From: Thermodesulfobacteriota bacterium | GTDB taxonomy: Bacteria > Desulfobacterota > Thermodesulfobacteria > Thermodesulfobacteriales > Thermodesulfobacteriaceae | Direction of reading: 5' to 3' | NCBI GenBank assembly: GCA_030550555.1 | Contig: JAUQPD010000037.1 | Coordinates: 100,628 to 164,627 of the forward strand | Length of the DNA stretch: 64,000 nucleotides | Part shown: positions 56,339-64,000 of the stretch, piece after piece | How the letters are laid out: each line of letters begins with the position of its first letter | How positions within the stretch are numbered: the first letter of the stretch is position 1 | Program-made: the position numbers and the translations under genes | Notes under the pieces: model-generated | Told to the model about the DNA's origin: nothing | Seen by the model: the letters and a program-made list of their open reading frames with translations, nothing else | Databases searched by the model: none

Positions 56339-57100
56339 CTAGTTTGCCCTCTCCCTTCGGTAATATCTCTGCCTGGTTATTTCGTAAAGGGCAATACCTA
56401 CTGCTTGAGCTACATTTAGGCTCTCAACAAGCCCTCTCATAGGAATTCTCACAAGAAAATTACATCTCTCAAGAATAGTGGGTCTTATCCCTCGCTCTTC
56501 ATTGCCTGCAATAAGAAGAAGAGGTAGATCCCCAGGGAGATCATAGATTGTCATCTCTGCATGGTGAGTAAGCCCTACTATCCAAACATCTCTTTTACTA
56601 AAAAAGTTAATTGCTTCCTTTAAATTTTTGACCTTTGCTATGGGAATATTAAAAGCTGAGCCTGCTGAGACCTTGACGACTGTCCCAGTGATCTCACATC
56701 CTCTATGCTTTGGAATTATTATGCCGTGAGCTCCTACCGCATCACTAACTCGGAGAATTGCTCCCACATTTTGTGGATCCTCAATCTCATCTAACATTAC
56801 AATTAGGGCCTTTTCCTTAGCCTTAGTGAACCGTTCCTCAATCTCCTCTAAACTAGCGTAGGGAAACTCAGAAAGATAGGCAACTACACCCTGAGTCTTT
56901 ACATTTGGTGGTATTTTAGGAGGCGAGAAAGTCTCTTTTGTTGAAATTTTCACAGGTATGTTAAATTTCTTAGCCCGCTCTAAAATTTGATAGACCTTAC
57001 CTGAAAGGTGTTTTCTATCAATATATATTTCCTCTATTTTTTCTGCCTTTCTCTTTAAGGCCTCAAGAACCGCATTGACTCCCCAGATAGGTTCAACCAT
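56339..57100 (-). CDS. rlmB: 23S rRNA (guanosine-2'-O-)-methyltransferase, RlmB type
   Basis: 253 residues of the SPOUT/TrmH class. The N-terminal substrate-binding domain (WGVNAVLEALKRKAEKIEEIYI) is followed by motif 1 LDEIEDPQNVGAILRVSDAVGAHGIIIPK, motif 2 IAGNEERGIRPTILERCN and motif 3 IPMRGLVESLNVAQAVGIALYE, the AdoMet-binding knot. RlmB methylates G2251 in the peptidyl-tRNA loop; a related tRNA or rRNA target is possible. Last gene of the minus cluster, 13 bases after gmk. Confidence 0.92.
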   Translation of the reverse strand: MVEPIWGVNAVLEALKRKAEKIEEIYIDRKHLSGKVYQILERAKKFNIPVKISTKETFSPPKIPPNVKTQGVVAYLSEFPYASLEEIEERFTKAKEKALIVMLDEIEDPQNVGAILRVSDAVGAHGIIIPKHRGCEITGTVVKVSAGSAFNIPIAKVKNLKEAINFFSKRDVWIVGLTHHAEMTIYDLPGDLPLLLIAGNEERGIRPTILERCNFLVRIPMRGLVESLNVAQAVGIALYEITRQRYYRRERAN

Positions 57101-57113
57101 AGAAGGAGAAGTT

Positions 57114-57701
57114 CTAATAAATTTTTGATAAGTCTTGTCTCCAGGGCCTACAGAGTTCAGCTTGAACGATCGAAAGAAAGTCTCTAACTGCCTTTTCTAA
57201 ATACTCATTTACAATCACATAGTCGAAGAGGGGAGCATAGGTAAGCTCTGTTTTTGCTCTATGAAGGCGTTCCTTAACTTTGTCTTCATCTTCAGTTCCT
57301 CGTTTTCTCAATCTCTCTTCCAGAACTTTTAGACTTGGGGGAGCTACGAAAACAGCTACCGCATCAGGTCCAAACTTTGCTTTTAGGTTGGCTGCACCGA
57401 CAACTTCAAGATCAAGCAAGAGGTGCTTATTTTGAGAAAAAGCCTTTGTGATCTCACTTTTAGCAGTCCCATAAAAATTCGAATGGACTTCAATCCACTC
57501 TAAAAATTCGTCCCTTTCGATCATCTGCAAAAATTCCTCTTTAGAGACAAAATAGTAGTCTCTTCCATGTACTTCGTTAGGCCTTGGTTTGCGAGTTGTG
57601 TGAGAAACGGAGAAGTAGAATTGACCCTCAGGAAGTGACCTTAGAAGCGTGCTTTTTCCTGCACCGGATGGCCCAGTGACAATGAGAATAAGATTTTTCA
57701 A
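57114..57701 (-). CDS. gmk: guanylate kinase
   Basis: 195 residues. It phosphorylates GMP to GDP. P-loop VTGPSGAGKSTLL (about 7-19), the GMP-binding VSHTTRKPRPNEVHGRDYYFVSKEEF with HSNFYGTAK, and the LID region RLRKRGTEDEDKVKERLHRAKTEL are conserved. It lies 5 bases after the remA-like gene, matching the widespread remA-gmk pairing; rpoZ, often next, is absent. Confidence 0.97.
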   Translation of the reverse strand: MKNLILIVTGPSGAGKSTLLRSLPEGQFYFSVSHTTRKPRPNEVHGRDYYFVSKEEFLQMIERDEFLEWIEVHSNFYGTAKSEITKAFSQNKHLLLDLEVVGAANLKAKFGPDAVAVFVAPPSLKVLEERLRKRGTEDEDKVKERLHRAKTELTYAPLFDYVIVNEYLEKAVRDFLSIVQAELCRPWRQDLSKIY

Positions 57702-57706
57702 GGTCT

Positions 57707-57982
57707 TTATTCTTCCTCTTCTTTTAGTTTGAGAGGCTCTGAACTAAAACGCTGGGCTACAGTTTCAGCCTGAATTGCAGATAGAATTACATGATTACTA
57801 TCGGTTATTATGATTGATCGGGTCTTTCTGCCCTGTGTTGCGTCAATTAGTCTTTTACTCTCCTTTGCCTCCTCCTTTAACCGTTTCATAGGTGCAGAGT
57901 TGGGATTAACTATGGCAACTACACGGTCAGCAACTACAAAATTTCCAAACCCTATATTTAGCAACCTTCCAGGTGCACTCAT
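57707..57982 (-). CDS. RemA-like (DUF370) protein
   Basis: 91 residues of the RemA/DUF370 family: [73 protein letters not shown]. In Bacillus RemA is a DNA-binding regulator of biofilm matrix genes; in other phyla the family is common upstream of gmk with unknown role. The tail is acidic. ATG at 57982. Confidence 0.93.
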   Translation of the reverse strand: MSAPGRLLNIGFGNFVVADRVVAIVNPNSAPMKRLKEEAKESKRLIDATQGRKTRSIIITDSNHVILSAIQAETVAQRFSSEPLKLKEEEE

Positions 57983-58053
57983 TGAGACCCTCCTGATTTT
58001 TCATAAATTTAAGAAATTTCTTGGAAGAATTATAATCATTGGTGACAAATTTG

Positions 58054-58779
58054 TCAAATTTTTAAACTTTTTTCTTTTTTTATGTATCTTTTAAAGAGGC
58101 CTCTACTCCATTTCCTAAAAAGCACAAGAGGGCCAAGGGCAATATAAAGACAAGTCAGTATAAAGAGGAAAAGTGGTGGATTAGAAGCAGTTATGGCAAC
58201 AACAAGAATAAAAAGCAGTAGAAAGTAAAAGGACTGAAGTTTTTCAATCTTTACCTCTTTAAAGGAGGGATATTTTATGGGAGAGACCATTAGATAGGAA
58301 ACAAGATAGACCATAAGGAGTGTAAGCCAGCTTCGATAAATGGGTTCAATTCCGAGGTGAATGAGAAGTAAGACTGTGCTTGCAATGATTGCACCCCCTG
58401 CAGGAGAAGGAAGGCCTTCAAAGTGTAAAGCTGAAGAGGATTTTACATTAAAACGGGCTAATCTAATAGCTACACAGGCGGTATAGACAAAGGAAGCAAT
58501 CCAACCCATTTTGACAAAACTCTTAAGGGAATAGTTGTAAATCAATAGGGCAGGTGCAATTCCAAAGGATACCATATCTGCAAGGGAGTCATACTCTTTA
58601 CCGAACTTACTTGTATTCCCTGTTAGGCGAGCGAAACGCCCATCAAAAATATCAAAAACAATAGCCAAGAGAATGGCAATTGCGGAGTGCTGGTATTTTC
58701 CTTCAAAGGTGGCAACAATTGCATAAAATCCAGCAAAGAGATTAAGGGTTGTAAAGAGATGAGGAAGATGGGCAAGCAT
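58054..58779 (-). CDS. pssA: CDP-diacylglycerol--serine O-phosphatidyltransferase
   Basis: 241 residues with six to seven helices. The CDP-alcohol phosphatidyltransferase motif reads FDIFDGRFARLTGNTSKFGKEYDSLADM (DGx2ARx8Gx3Dx3D), which binds the metal and CDP. It makes phosphatidylserine, the precursor of phosphatidylethanolamine; psd 8 bases upstream in transcription order decarboxylates it. The N-terminus LAHLPHLFTTLNLFAGFYAIV is typical. Confidence 0.95.
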   Translation of the reverse strand: MLAHLPHLFTTLNLFAGFYAIVATFEGKYQHSAIAILLAIVFDIFDGRFARLTGNTSKFGKEYDSLADMVSFGIAPALLIYNYSLKSFVKMGWIASFVYTACVAIRLARFNVKSSSALHFEGLPSPAGGAIIASTVLLLIHLGIEPIYRSWLTLLMVYLVSYLMVSPIKYPSFKEVKIEKLQSFYFLLLFILVVAITASNPPLFLFILTCLYIALGPLVLFRKWSRGLFKRYIKKEKSLKI

Positions 58780-58786
58780 GAAGGCG

Positions 58787-59425
58787 TCAAGACTTTAAGG
58801 GAAGACGACCTATTACAGTCTCACCTGCAAAGACTTTGTGCCCTACTTTAGTAAAGAGCTGAGCTCCTTCTGCTGGAAAAAAAAGTTCAACTCTTGAGCC
58901 TAATTTAATTAGGCCTATAGGGTCTCCTGTCACCAAGTCATCTCCAGGAAGGACAAAGCTCTTGATTCTTCTTGCAACCAATCCTGCTATCTGCACTACC
59001 CAGAAGGGAGTTCCATCCTCTCTCTCAATAAGATAGACCATCCTTTCATTTTTATCCAAAACGTCATCTCCAAATACTGGCCCTTTGTCACCAGCAAGAT
59101 GTATCCTTCTCAGAAGTTTACCAGTAACTGGGGATCTATTAATGTGGACATCCCAAAGCCTCATAAATATACCAATTCTAAATAGTGGTTTGTCGTAGAG
59201 CTCACCTCTCCTTTCAATTTGGCAACAAACTATTTTGCCATCTGCTGGGGCTACAATTAGGTCGGTATCAAGGACTGCTTCCCTTGTAGGATTTCGAAAG
59301 AAATAGGCACCTGCAAGTGAAAGCCCAAGAAGTCCTAAACCGAGTTTCTTCTTTCGAAAAATCAGAGAGAGCCCTGATAGTATAAGGGGTGTGAGGATAA
59401 AAGGTTTACCTTCTGGATGTATCAT
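58787..59425 (-). CDS. psd: phosphatidylserine decarboxylase, short archaeal/Bacillus-like type
   Basis: 212 residues of the short PSD class. Motifs are DLIVAPADGKIVCCQ, FMRLWDVHINRSPVTGK and the self-processing site LGSRVELFFPAEG, where cleavage at the Gly-Ser bond would create the pyruvoyl group; residues about 13-45 are membrane-spanning. It converts phosphatidylserine to phosphatidylethanolamine. It is followed 8 bases later by pssA and starts 4 bases after the ASKHA gene. Confidence 0.93.
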   Translation of the reverse strand: MIHPEGKPFILTPLILSGLSLIFRKKKLGLGLLGLSLAGAYFFRNPTREAVLDTDLIVAPADGKIVCCQIERRGELYDKPLFRIGIFMRLWDVHINRSPVTGKLLRRIHLAGDKGPVFGDDVLDKNERMVYLIEREDGTPFWVVQIAGLVARRIKSFVLPGDDLVTGDPIGLIKLGSRVELFFPAEGAQLFTKVGHKVFAGETVIGRLPLKS

Positions 59426-59428
59426 TTC

Positions 59429-61294
59429 TCACTTGCCTCCTTTTAGTGATGGGAAAAGTTCCTCTTGAGTGTGGGGAAGAAAGAGGGTTGCCATGTAGTA
59501 ATCCATATACTTTGGATGAGTTGAGAGTTCAACATGGGTCATCATCTGGGCAACTCGATAGAGTTCTTCTACCTTTTCCCTGTATAATAGCATCTTTTTT
59601 GCACCCTGTAAACTAGTATTACCTAAAAAGAAGAATTTCTCTCTGGGAAGATCGGGAAGCAATCCTATGGTGACAGCATCCTCTAAGTCTATGTAGCTTC
59701 CAAAGGTTCCTGCAAGATAGACCCTATCAAGATCAGAAAGGGTAAGCCCCACAGACTCAAGAAGGATCTGATAACCTGCAAACATTGCACCTTTTGCTCT
59801 TATAAGGTTCTCTATATCATTTTCCGTAAACACTATATCTTGGCCAGTTGCAGAATCCTCTTTAAATACGAGAACATACTCAAATCCGTCTTCTCCTTGT
59901 CTCAGACGAGGAATGTTTAAGTCTCGACGAAATTTTCCAGCCCTATCAATGAGACCAACTCTGAAAAGGCTTGCAAGGAGAGAAATTATTCCCGAACCAC
60001 AGATCCCTTTTGCCCTTTTTTTGCCTATGGTTAATATCATAGGTTCAAAAGTTACCGGATCAATACTTACACTCTCTATAGCACCACTTGTTGCTCTCAT
60101 TCCACATCTGATTCCTCCTCCTTCAAAAGCTGGCCCTGCTGAACAGGCAGCGCACATAAGAAAATCACTATTTCCGACAACGATTTCACCATTGGTTCCT
60201 AAATCAATGAAGAGGGTTAGTTGAGGCTCCTTAGCAATATTTGATGCCATCACTCCAGCAGTTATGTCACCTCCAACATAACTTGCAACTGAGGGAGCAA
60301 AATAAATGGGTGTGTTCTCTCGCAGAGGCAATCCTAACTCCTGAGAAAAATAGGTAGGGTAAAACTTGGCAACAGGCACATAGGGATATTCTCTTAGAAA
60401 ACGGGGCTCAAGCCCAAGAAAAAGGTGAGTCATTACAGTGTTTCCAGCAATGGCAACAGCACCAATTGCCTCAGGGCTTTTTCCTGCCTCTTTCAAGAGC
60501 TCCTCAACCAATACCGCAAATCTCTCTCTTATTCTCTCAGCAAGTAACTTCAGTCCATCCTTCTTTCTTGCAAATTCTATCCTGCTTATGACATCCTCTC
60601 CATAACTGATCTGAGGGTTATAGTCCGATGTCACTGCAAGAGTCTCGCCTGTATTGAGATCAATCAGTTCAAGTTGAAGGGTTGTCGTCCCTAAGTCCAT
60701 AGCAACACCAAGATTAGTGGCCCTTCTGTCTCCTGCTTCAACCCTTGTAATGATCTCAACCCTATGAAAGGGATCCCAAGCAGAACTAACTGTCACTTTG
60801 AAATCTGCTTCTCTTAAGGTATAAGGAAGAGTTGAAAGCACCCCAGATGGTATATGGAAATCCTTCAGACCTGCAGAGTGAAGAGTAGACATGAGTCTTT
60901 CAAGATCAGGTGTATTGTCCTCAATAGTTGGTGGGATCAGTTCCAGATAATGTTTTTTGAGGACTGGTTCAGGGAGCTTATCCCATTTCAAGTCAAGGGA
61001 TTTAGCTCTTGAACGCCTTAGGAGTGCTCTTCTATCATAGAGACTTTCAGCAGGCACCCTCACAATGAGATCTGTCTTTGGATAGGCTGTGCAGGCCTTA
61101 TAGAAAATATCCTCAATCTTTTCTCCAAGAACCTCTCCATTTTCAATTAATATTTTACATTTATTACAACTTCCAACTCCTCCACAACTTGCATTTATAT
61201 GAATGCCAACTCTCATAGCAACATCAATGACCGTCTCCCCTTCGTAGACCTCTGCCTCAACTTGGTAAGGTAAGAAAACTATCTTTAATCCCAT
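59429..61294 (-). CDS. ASKHA-domain protein with N-terminal 2Fe-2S ferredoxin (DUF4445/RACo-like)
   Basis: 621 residues. The N-terminal ferredoxin (NASCGGVGSCNKCKILIENGEV with a fourth Cys in FYKACTAYP) joins a middle and an ASKHA region with two phosphate-binding motifs: MDLGTTTLQLELIDL and LFIDLGTNGEIVVGN, plus CAACSAGPAFEGGGIRCGM and VYLAGTFGSYIDLEDAVTIGLLP. The architecture is that of reductive activators of corrinoid proteins (RACo/RamA-like), which use ATP to reduce Co(II) to Co(I). No corrinoid methyltransferase is adjacent. A palindrome lies just upstream. Confidence 0.9.
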   Translation of the reverse strand: MGLKIVFLPYQVEAEVYEGETVIDVAMRVGIHINASCGGVGSCNKCKILIENGEVLGEKIEDIFYKACTAYPKTDLIVRVPAESLYDRRALLRRSRAKSLDLKWDKLPEPVLKKHYLELIPPTIEDNTPDLERLMSTLHSAGLKDFHIPSGVLSTLPYTLREADFKVTVSSAWDPFHRVEIITRVEAGDRRATNLGVAMDLGTTTLQLELIDLNTGETLAVTSDYNPQISYGEDVISRIEFARKKDGLKLLAERIRERFAVLVEELLKEAGKSPEAIGAVAIAGNTVMTHLFLGLEPRFLREYPYVPVAKFYPTYFSQELGLPLRENTPIYFAPSVASYVGGDITAGVMASNIAKEPQLTLFIDLGTNGEIVVGNSDFLMCAACSAGPAFEGGGIRCGMRATSGAIESVSIDPVTFEPMILTIGKKRAKGICGSGIISLLASLFRVGLIDRAGKFRRDLNIPRLRQGEDGFEYVLVFKEDSATGQDIVFTENDIENLIRAKGAMFAGYQILLESVGLTLSDLDRVYLAGTFGSYIDLEDAVTIGLLPDLPREKFFFLGNTSLQGAKKMLLYREKVEELYRVAQMMTHVELSTHPKYMDYYMATLFLPHTQEELFPSLKGGK

Positions 61295-61320
61295 AATCCC
61301 CCTCCCCGTAATTACTTTCC

Positions 61321-61342
61321 GCCTACATCTGAGATAGTAGGC
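61321..61342. repeat. palindrome upstream of the ASKHA gene
   Basis: GCCTACATCTGAGATAGTAGGC reads as GCCTAC-ATCT and AGAT-GTAGGC around a central G, with one unpaired A: a 10-bp stem. It lies 27 bases before the ASKHA start and about 60 bases before the purK promoter. It may be an operator or mRNA hairpin. Confidence 0.55.
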
Positions 61343-61404
61343 CTATCCCCAAAATAGCCATCAAAATGCTCTAATTTTCACAAAAAAGGTCCTTTAACCT
61401 CCGA

Positions 61405-61432
61405 TTGACATCTTTACCACTTAGAGTATCTT
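61405..61432 (+). promoter_or_regulatory. candidate promoter of purK-purE
   Basis: Consensus TTGACA (61405-61410), 16-base gap, TATCTT (61427-61432), the same boxes as the rplU promoter. Start expected near 61440; leader about 40 bases. Confidence 0.6.
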
Positions 61433-61480
61433 TGAGGTGAAATTTATCTAAGACTGACAAACCTTGCATTGGGGTCAACT

Positions 61481-62611
61481 ATGAATCCGGGGGATGTGGT
61501 TATTGGTATTCTTGGAGGTGGTCAACTTGCCAAGATGTCTGCACAAGCAGGACGAAAACTTAGCTTCAAAATCCGTGTTTTGGACCCGACTCCAGAGTGT
61601 CCTGCAAGTCAGGTTGCTGAACAAGTGGTTGGTTCTTTTAGAGACCCAGAGACAGTTAAATCCTTTGCCAAGACTTGTCATATTCTCACCTTTGATTTAG
61701 AACACGTAGATTTGACCCCTCTTTTTGAGCTTAAGAGAAATATCAGAATTGTGCCTGCACCTGAGACCCTTACCCTCATACAAAACAAATTTGAACAACG
61801 ACAGGCCTTTTATAAAGCTGGCCTTCCGGTCCCAAAGTTCTCTGTAGTGTCAAACAAAGAGGATCTGGAGAAGAAACTCCCTATTGTGCAAAAATCCCTT
61901 GTTGGAGGCTATGATGGGCGTGGCACCGTAATACTTAAGAGTAGAGAGGACTTAGAGAAGGCCCTTCCACTGCCCTCTCTCGTTGAGGAGTATGTAGAAA
62001 TAGAAAAAGAAATAGCCCTAATAGTTGTGAGAAATAACAAAGGAGAATTTCGTATATACGATCCCGTTGAGATGGTTTTTCATCCTGAGGGAAATCTTCT
62101 TGACTATCTCTTTTGCCCAGCAGACCTAAGTGAGAGACTCACTAGGGATGTAAAAGAACTTGCCCTTGAAGCAGTAAAGGCAATTGGTGGAGTTGGACTT
62201 TTCGGTGTTGAACTTTTTCTTGATAAGAGAGAAAACCTTTATATAAATGAGATTGCCCCAAGACCACACAACTCAGGACATCACACAATTGAAGCCTGTG
62301 TTACAAGCCAATTCGAACAGCACATAAGAGTTATTACAGGTCTCCCCCTTGGGTCTGAAAAGCTCCTTTCCCCAGCAGTGATGTTGAATCTCCTTGGAGA
62401 ACCAGGTTTTTATGGAAAACCAGTCTATGAAGGCCTAGACAAAGTCCTTGCCATTCCTGGCGTCTCAGTCCACATCTATGGCAAGAAAGAAACTTTCCCC
62501 TTAAGAAAGATGGGACATGTAACAGTTTTAGGAGAGACCCTCCAAGAGGCCCTCAAGAAGGCCACGATTATTAAGGAAATTTTGAAAGTAAAGGGAGAGG
62601 TGAAAAAATGA
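61481..62611 (+). CDS. purK: N5-carboxyaminoimidazole ribonucleotide synthase
   Basis: About 376 residues, ATP-grasp. It carboxylates AIR on N5 at low CO2. Motifs are [83 protein letters not shown] and [28 protein letters not shown]. The ORF track begins at TTG 61469; ATG 61481 is simpler and retained. The stop overlaps purE by 4 bases (ATGA). Confidence 0.95.
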   Translation: MNPGDVVIGILGGGQLAKMSAQAGRKLSFKIRVLDPTPECPASQVAEQVVGSFRDPETVKSFAKTCHILTFDLEHVDLTPLFELKRNIRIVPAPETLTLIQNKFEQRQAFYKAGLPVPKFSVVSNKEDLEKKLPIVQKSLVGGYDGRGTVILKSREDLEKALPLPSLVEEYVEIEKEIALIVVRNNKGEFRIYDPVEMVFHPEGNLLDYLFCPADLSERLTRDVKELALEAVKAIGGVGLFGVELFLDKRENLYINEIAPRPHNSGHHTIEACVTSQFEQHIRVITGLPLGSEKLLSPAVMLNLLGEPGFYGKPVYEGLDKVLAIPGVSVHIYGKKETFPLRKMGHVTVLGETLQEALKKATIIKEILKVKGEVKK

Positions 62612-63117
62612 AGGTAGGAATTATAATGGGAAGTGAGTCGGATCTTCCTGTCATGAAAGAATCCGCAGAGATCCTTGAGGAATTTGGTGTCCCCTATGAG
62701 ATCACTATCGTATCAGCCCATAGAACACCTGAGAGGATGTATGAATATGCCAAAAGTGCAGAGGAAAGAGGAATTGAAGTGATTATTGCAGGGGCAGGAG
62801 GAAGTGCTCACCTTCCTGGCATGACTGCATCTCTGACTACCCTTCCTGTAATTGGAGTGCCAATTCAAAGTAAAAGTCTTAAAGGACTTGACTCTCTTCT
62901 CTCAATCGTGCAGATGCCTGCAGGTATCCCTGTCGCAACTGTTGCCATAAATAATGCCAAAAATGCTGGCCTCCTTGCTGTTCAAATGCTTGCAATAAAA
63001 TACCCTGAATTAAGAGAAAAACTTAAGGCATATCGTGAAAAAATGAAAAAAGATGTAACAAAAAGGGGCGAGAAACTTAGAGAAATTGGTTATAGGGCTT
63101 TTCTCCAGGAAAGCTAA
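62608..63117 (+). CDS. purE: 5-(carboxyamino)imidazole ribonucleotide mutase
   Basis: 169 residues, class I PurE. It shifts the carboxyl from N5 to C4, the step after Pur[73 protein letters not shown] and [18 protein letters not shown] are hallmarks, with the active-site His in SAHRTP. It is translationally coupled to purK. Its 3' end converges with purD, with no terminator visible in the 7-base gap. Confidence 0.97.
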   Translation: MKVGIIMGSESDLPVMKESAEILEEFGVPYEITIVSAHRTPERMYEYAKSAEERGIEVIIAGAGGSAHLPGMTASLTTLPVIGVPIQSKSLKGLDSLLSIVQMPAGIPVATVAINNAKNAGLLAVQMLAIKYPELREKLKAYREKMKKDVTKRGEKLREIGYRAFLQES

Positions 63118-63124
63118 AATTAAC

Positions 63125-64000
63125 TTATAGATACTTTAGAGCCTTTTGTCCTATATCTTTTCTATAGAAAGCTCCATCAAAGTGAATTAATTTACATGCT
63201 GAGTATGCCTTTTCTATAGCAGAGGGGATGGTATCTCCAAGGGCAGTTACCCCTAAGACCCTTCCTCCGTTAGTGTAGACTCTATTTCCCTCTCGTCTTG
63301 TTCCTGCGTGAAACACAATAACATCATTGAGTTCTTTTACCTTTTCTAATCCGAAAATTTCCTTGTTTTTCTCGTAGGCTCCTGGATAGCCCTTACTTGC
63401 TACAACTATGCAGACACAAGCCTTGTCTTTCTCCCTGTAGGGGAAACGCTCAAGTTTCCCCTCAAGAGTTGCAAGGATTAGTTCCAGAAAGTCACAATCA
63501 AGCCGAGGCAAAATGGCTTGAGCCTCAGGATCCCCAAGCCTACAATTAAACTCAAGCACATAGGGTTCACCTTGAGAGATCATAAGCCCTGCATAGAGAA
63601 AACCAAGATAGGGATTCCCTCTCTCTCTCAGAATCCTAAGAACTGGTTCAATTATTTTCTTTTCAATCTTGACTCGCAATTCATCTGTAACAAGCGGGGC
63701 TGGGGAATAGGCACCCATTCCACCTGTGTTTGGACCTTCATCATTGTCAAGAAGGCGTTTATGGTCCTGTGAGGTCGGTAACGCCCTAAAATTATGACCG
63801 TCGGTGATGACAATATATGAGGCCTCTTCTCCAAGCAGTTTTTCTTCAATCACCACTCTGGAACCAGCATCTCCAAAAATTTTTTCAATAAAAATATTCT
63901 TTAGAGCTTCTCTCGCTTCATCCAAGGTTTCACAAACAAAGACCCCTTTTCCCGCACAAAGCCCATCAGCCTTGATGACTAAAGGGACACCTTTATTGAG
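63125..64000 (-). CDS. purD: phosphoribosylamine--glycine ligase, 5' end cut off
   Basis: ORF-track TTG 63925 is not the true start: the frame stays open to the window edge (PLVIKADGLCAGKGVFVCE), which is the conserved ATP-binding stretch of PurD. About 291 C-terminal residues are visible, out of roughly 420 expected. Further motifs are VVIEEKLLGEEASYIVITDGHNFRALPTSQDHKRLLDNDEGPNTGGMGAYSPAP and GFLYAGLMISQGEPYVLEFNCRLGDPEAQ. It ligates glycine to phosphoribosylamine. It points toward purE but is on the other strand. Confidence 0.96.
   Translation of the reverse strand, partial: LNKGVPLVIKADGLCAGKGVFVCETLDEAREALKNIFIEKIFGDAGSRVVIEEKLLGEEASYIVITDGHNFRALPTSQDHKRLLDNDEGPNTGGMGAYSPAPLVTDELRVKIEKKIIEPVLRILRERGNPYLGFLYAGLMISQGEPYVLEFNCRLGDPEAQAILPRLDCDFLELILATLEGKLERFPYREKDKACVCIVVASKGYPGAYEKNKEIFGLEKVKELNDVIVFHAGTRREGNRVYTNGGRVLGVTALGDTIPSAIEKAYSACKLIHFDGAFYRKDIGQKALKYL

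Overview
The window reads as a chromosomal segment from a thermophilic, AT-leaning, Gram-negative anaerobe, most like Thermodesulfobacteriota (Thermodesulfobacterium or Caldimicrobium relatives). This is inferred from protein style (Lys/Glu-rich, compact), lipopolysaccharide and lipoprotein genes (kdsB, hldD, lnt), hemC plus a fused cobA-hemD, an ASKHA/DUF4445 ferredoxin-ATPase, a selenocysteine elongation factor (selB) and low GC. No rRNA, tRNA, CRISPR array, insertion sequence or prophage was recognised. Almost every base is coding.

Layout. 1-3705: the tail of a MacA-like adaptor, a MacB-type ATPase and two related FtsX-type permeases, all AT-rich. 3746-5152: a radical SAM gene and an orphan helical protein. 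5149-17686 (minus): sixteen genes in one direction for translation, the cell envelope and RNA processing: infB, DUF503, rbfA, nrnA-like, truB, a flippase-like membrane protein, then rplU-rpmA-rpsB-tsf-pyrH-frr-uppS-cdsA-HD-ddl. 17814-21982 (plus): kdsB, a Memo-like protein, gltX, a tiny unannotated membrane gene with an in-frame UGA, and trpS. 21960-27459 (minus): hldD, corC-like, lnt, ligA. 27569-30672 (plus): a PhnD-like binding protein with a hybrid histidine kinase. 30788-33067 (plus): a Rho-N-like protein, purC and a ParB-like protein. 32952-38020 (minus): fmdB-like, hemC, cobA-hemD, tyrS, holA. 38277-44205 (plus): purM, glyQ, glyS, selB. 44206-46563 (minus): Lon-like protease. 46678-52362 (plus): EamA, then BCAM0308-like, USP, cation exchanger, folC and a compact UvrD-like helicase. 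52378-54589 (minus): rpoD and an SRPBCC protein. 54720-56319 (plus): bifunctional nuclease, PHP phosphoesterase and an HsdR-N-like protein. 56339-61294 (minus): ASKHA ferredoxin, psd, pssA, remA-like, gmk, rlmB. 61481-63117 (plus): purK, purE. 63125-64000 (minus): purD, cut by the window edge.

The most interesting signal is the 56-codon gene between gltX and trpS (20775-20945). It has a strong ribosome-binding site and one transmembrane helix, then an in-frame TGA after KMGIPV, a hairpin just downstream, and a continuing charged reading frame ending at TAG. The same window encodes SelB, so UGA recoding is plausible here. Other leads are four genes that look leaderless (kdsB, the PhnD-like gene, eamA and the SRPBCC gene), a structured leader before rpsB, a nuclease/phosphoesterase trio, and palindromes in two divergent promoter regions.

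Where I chose a start different from the ORF track, the reason is in the entry. Composition statements are by eye, not calculated.
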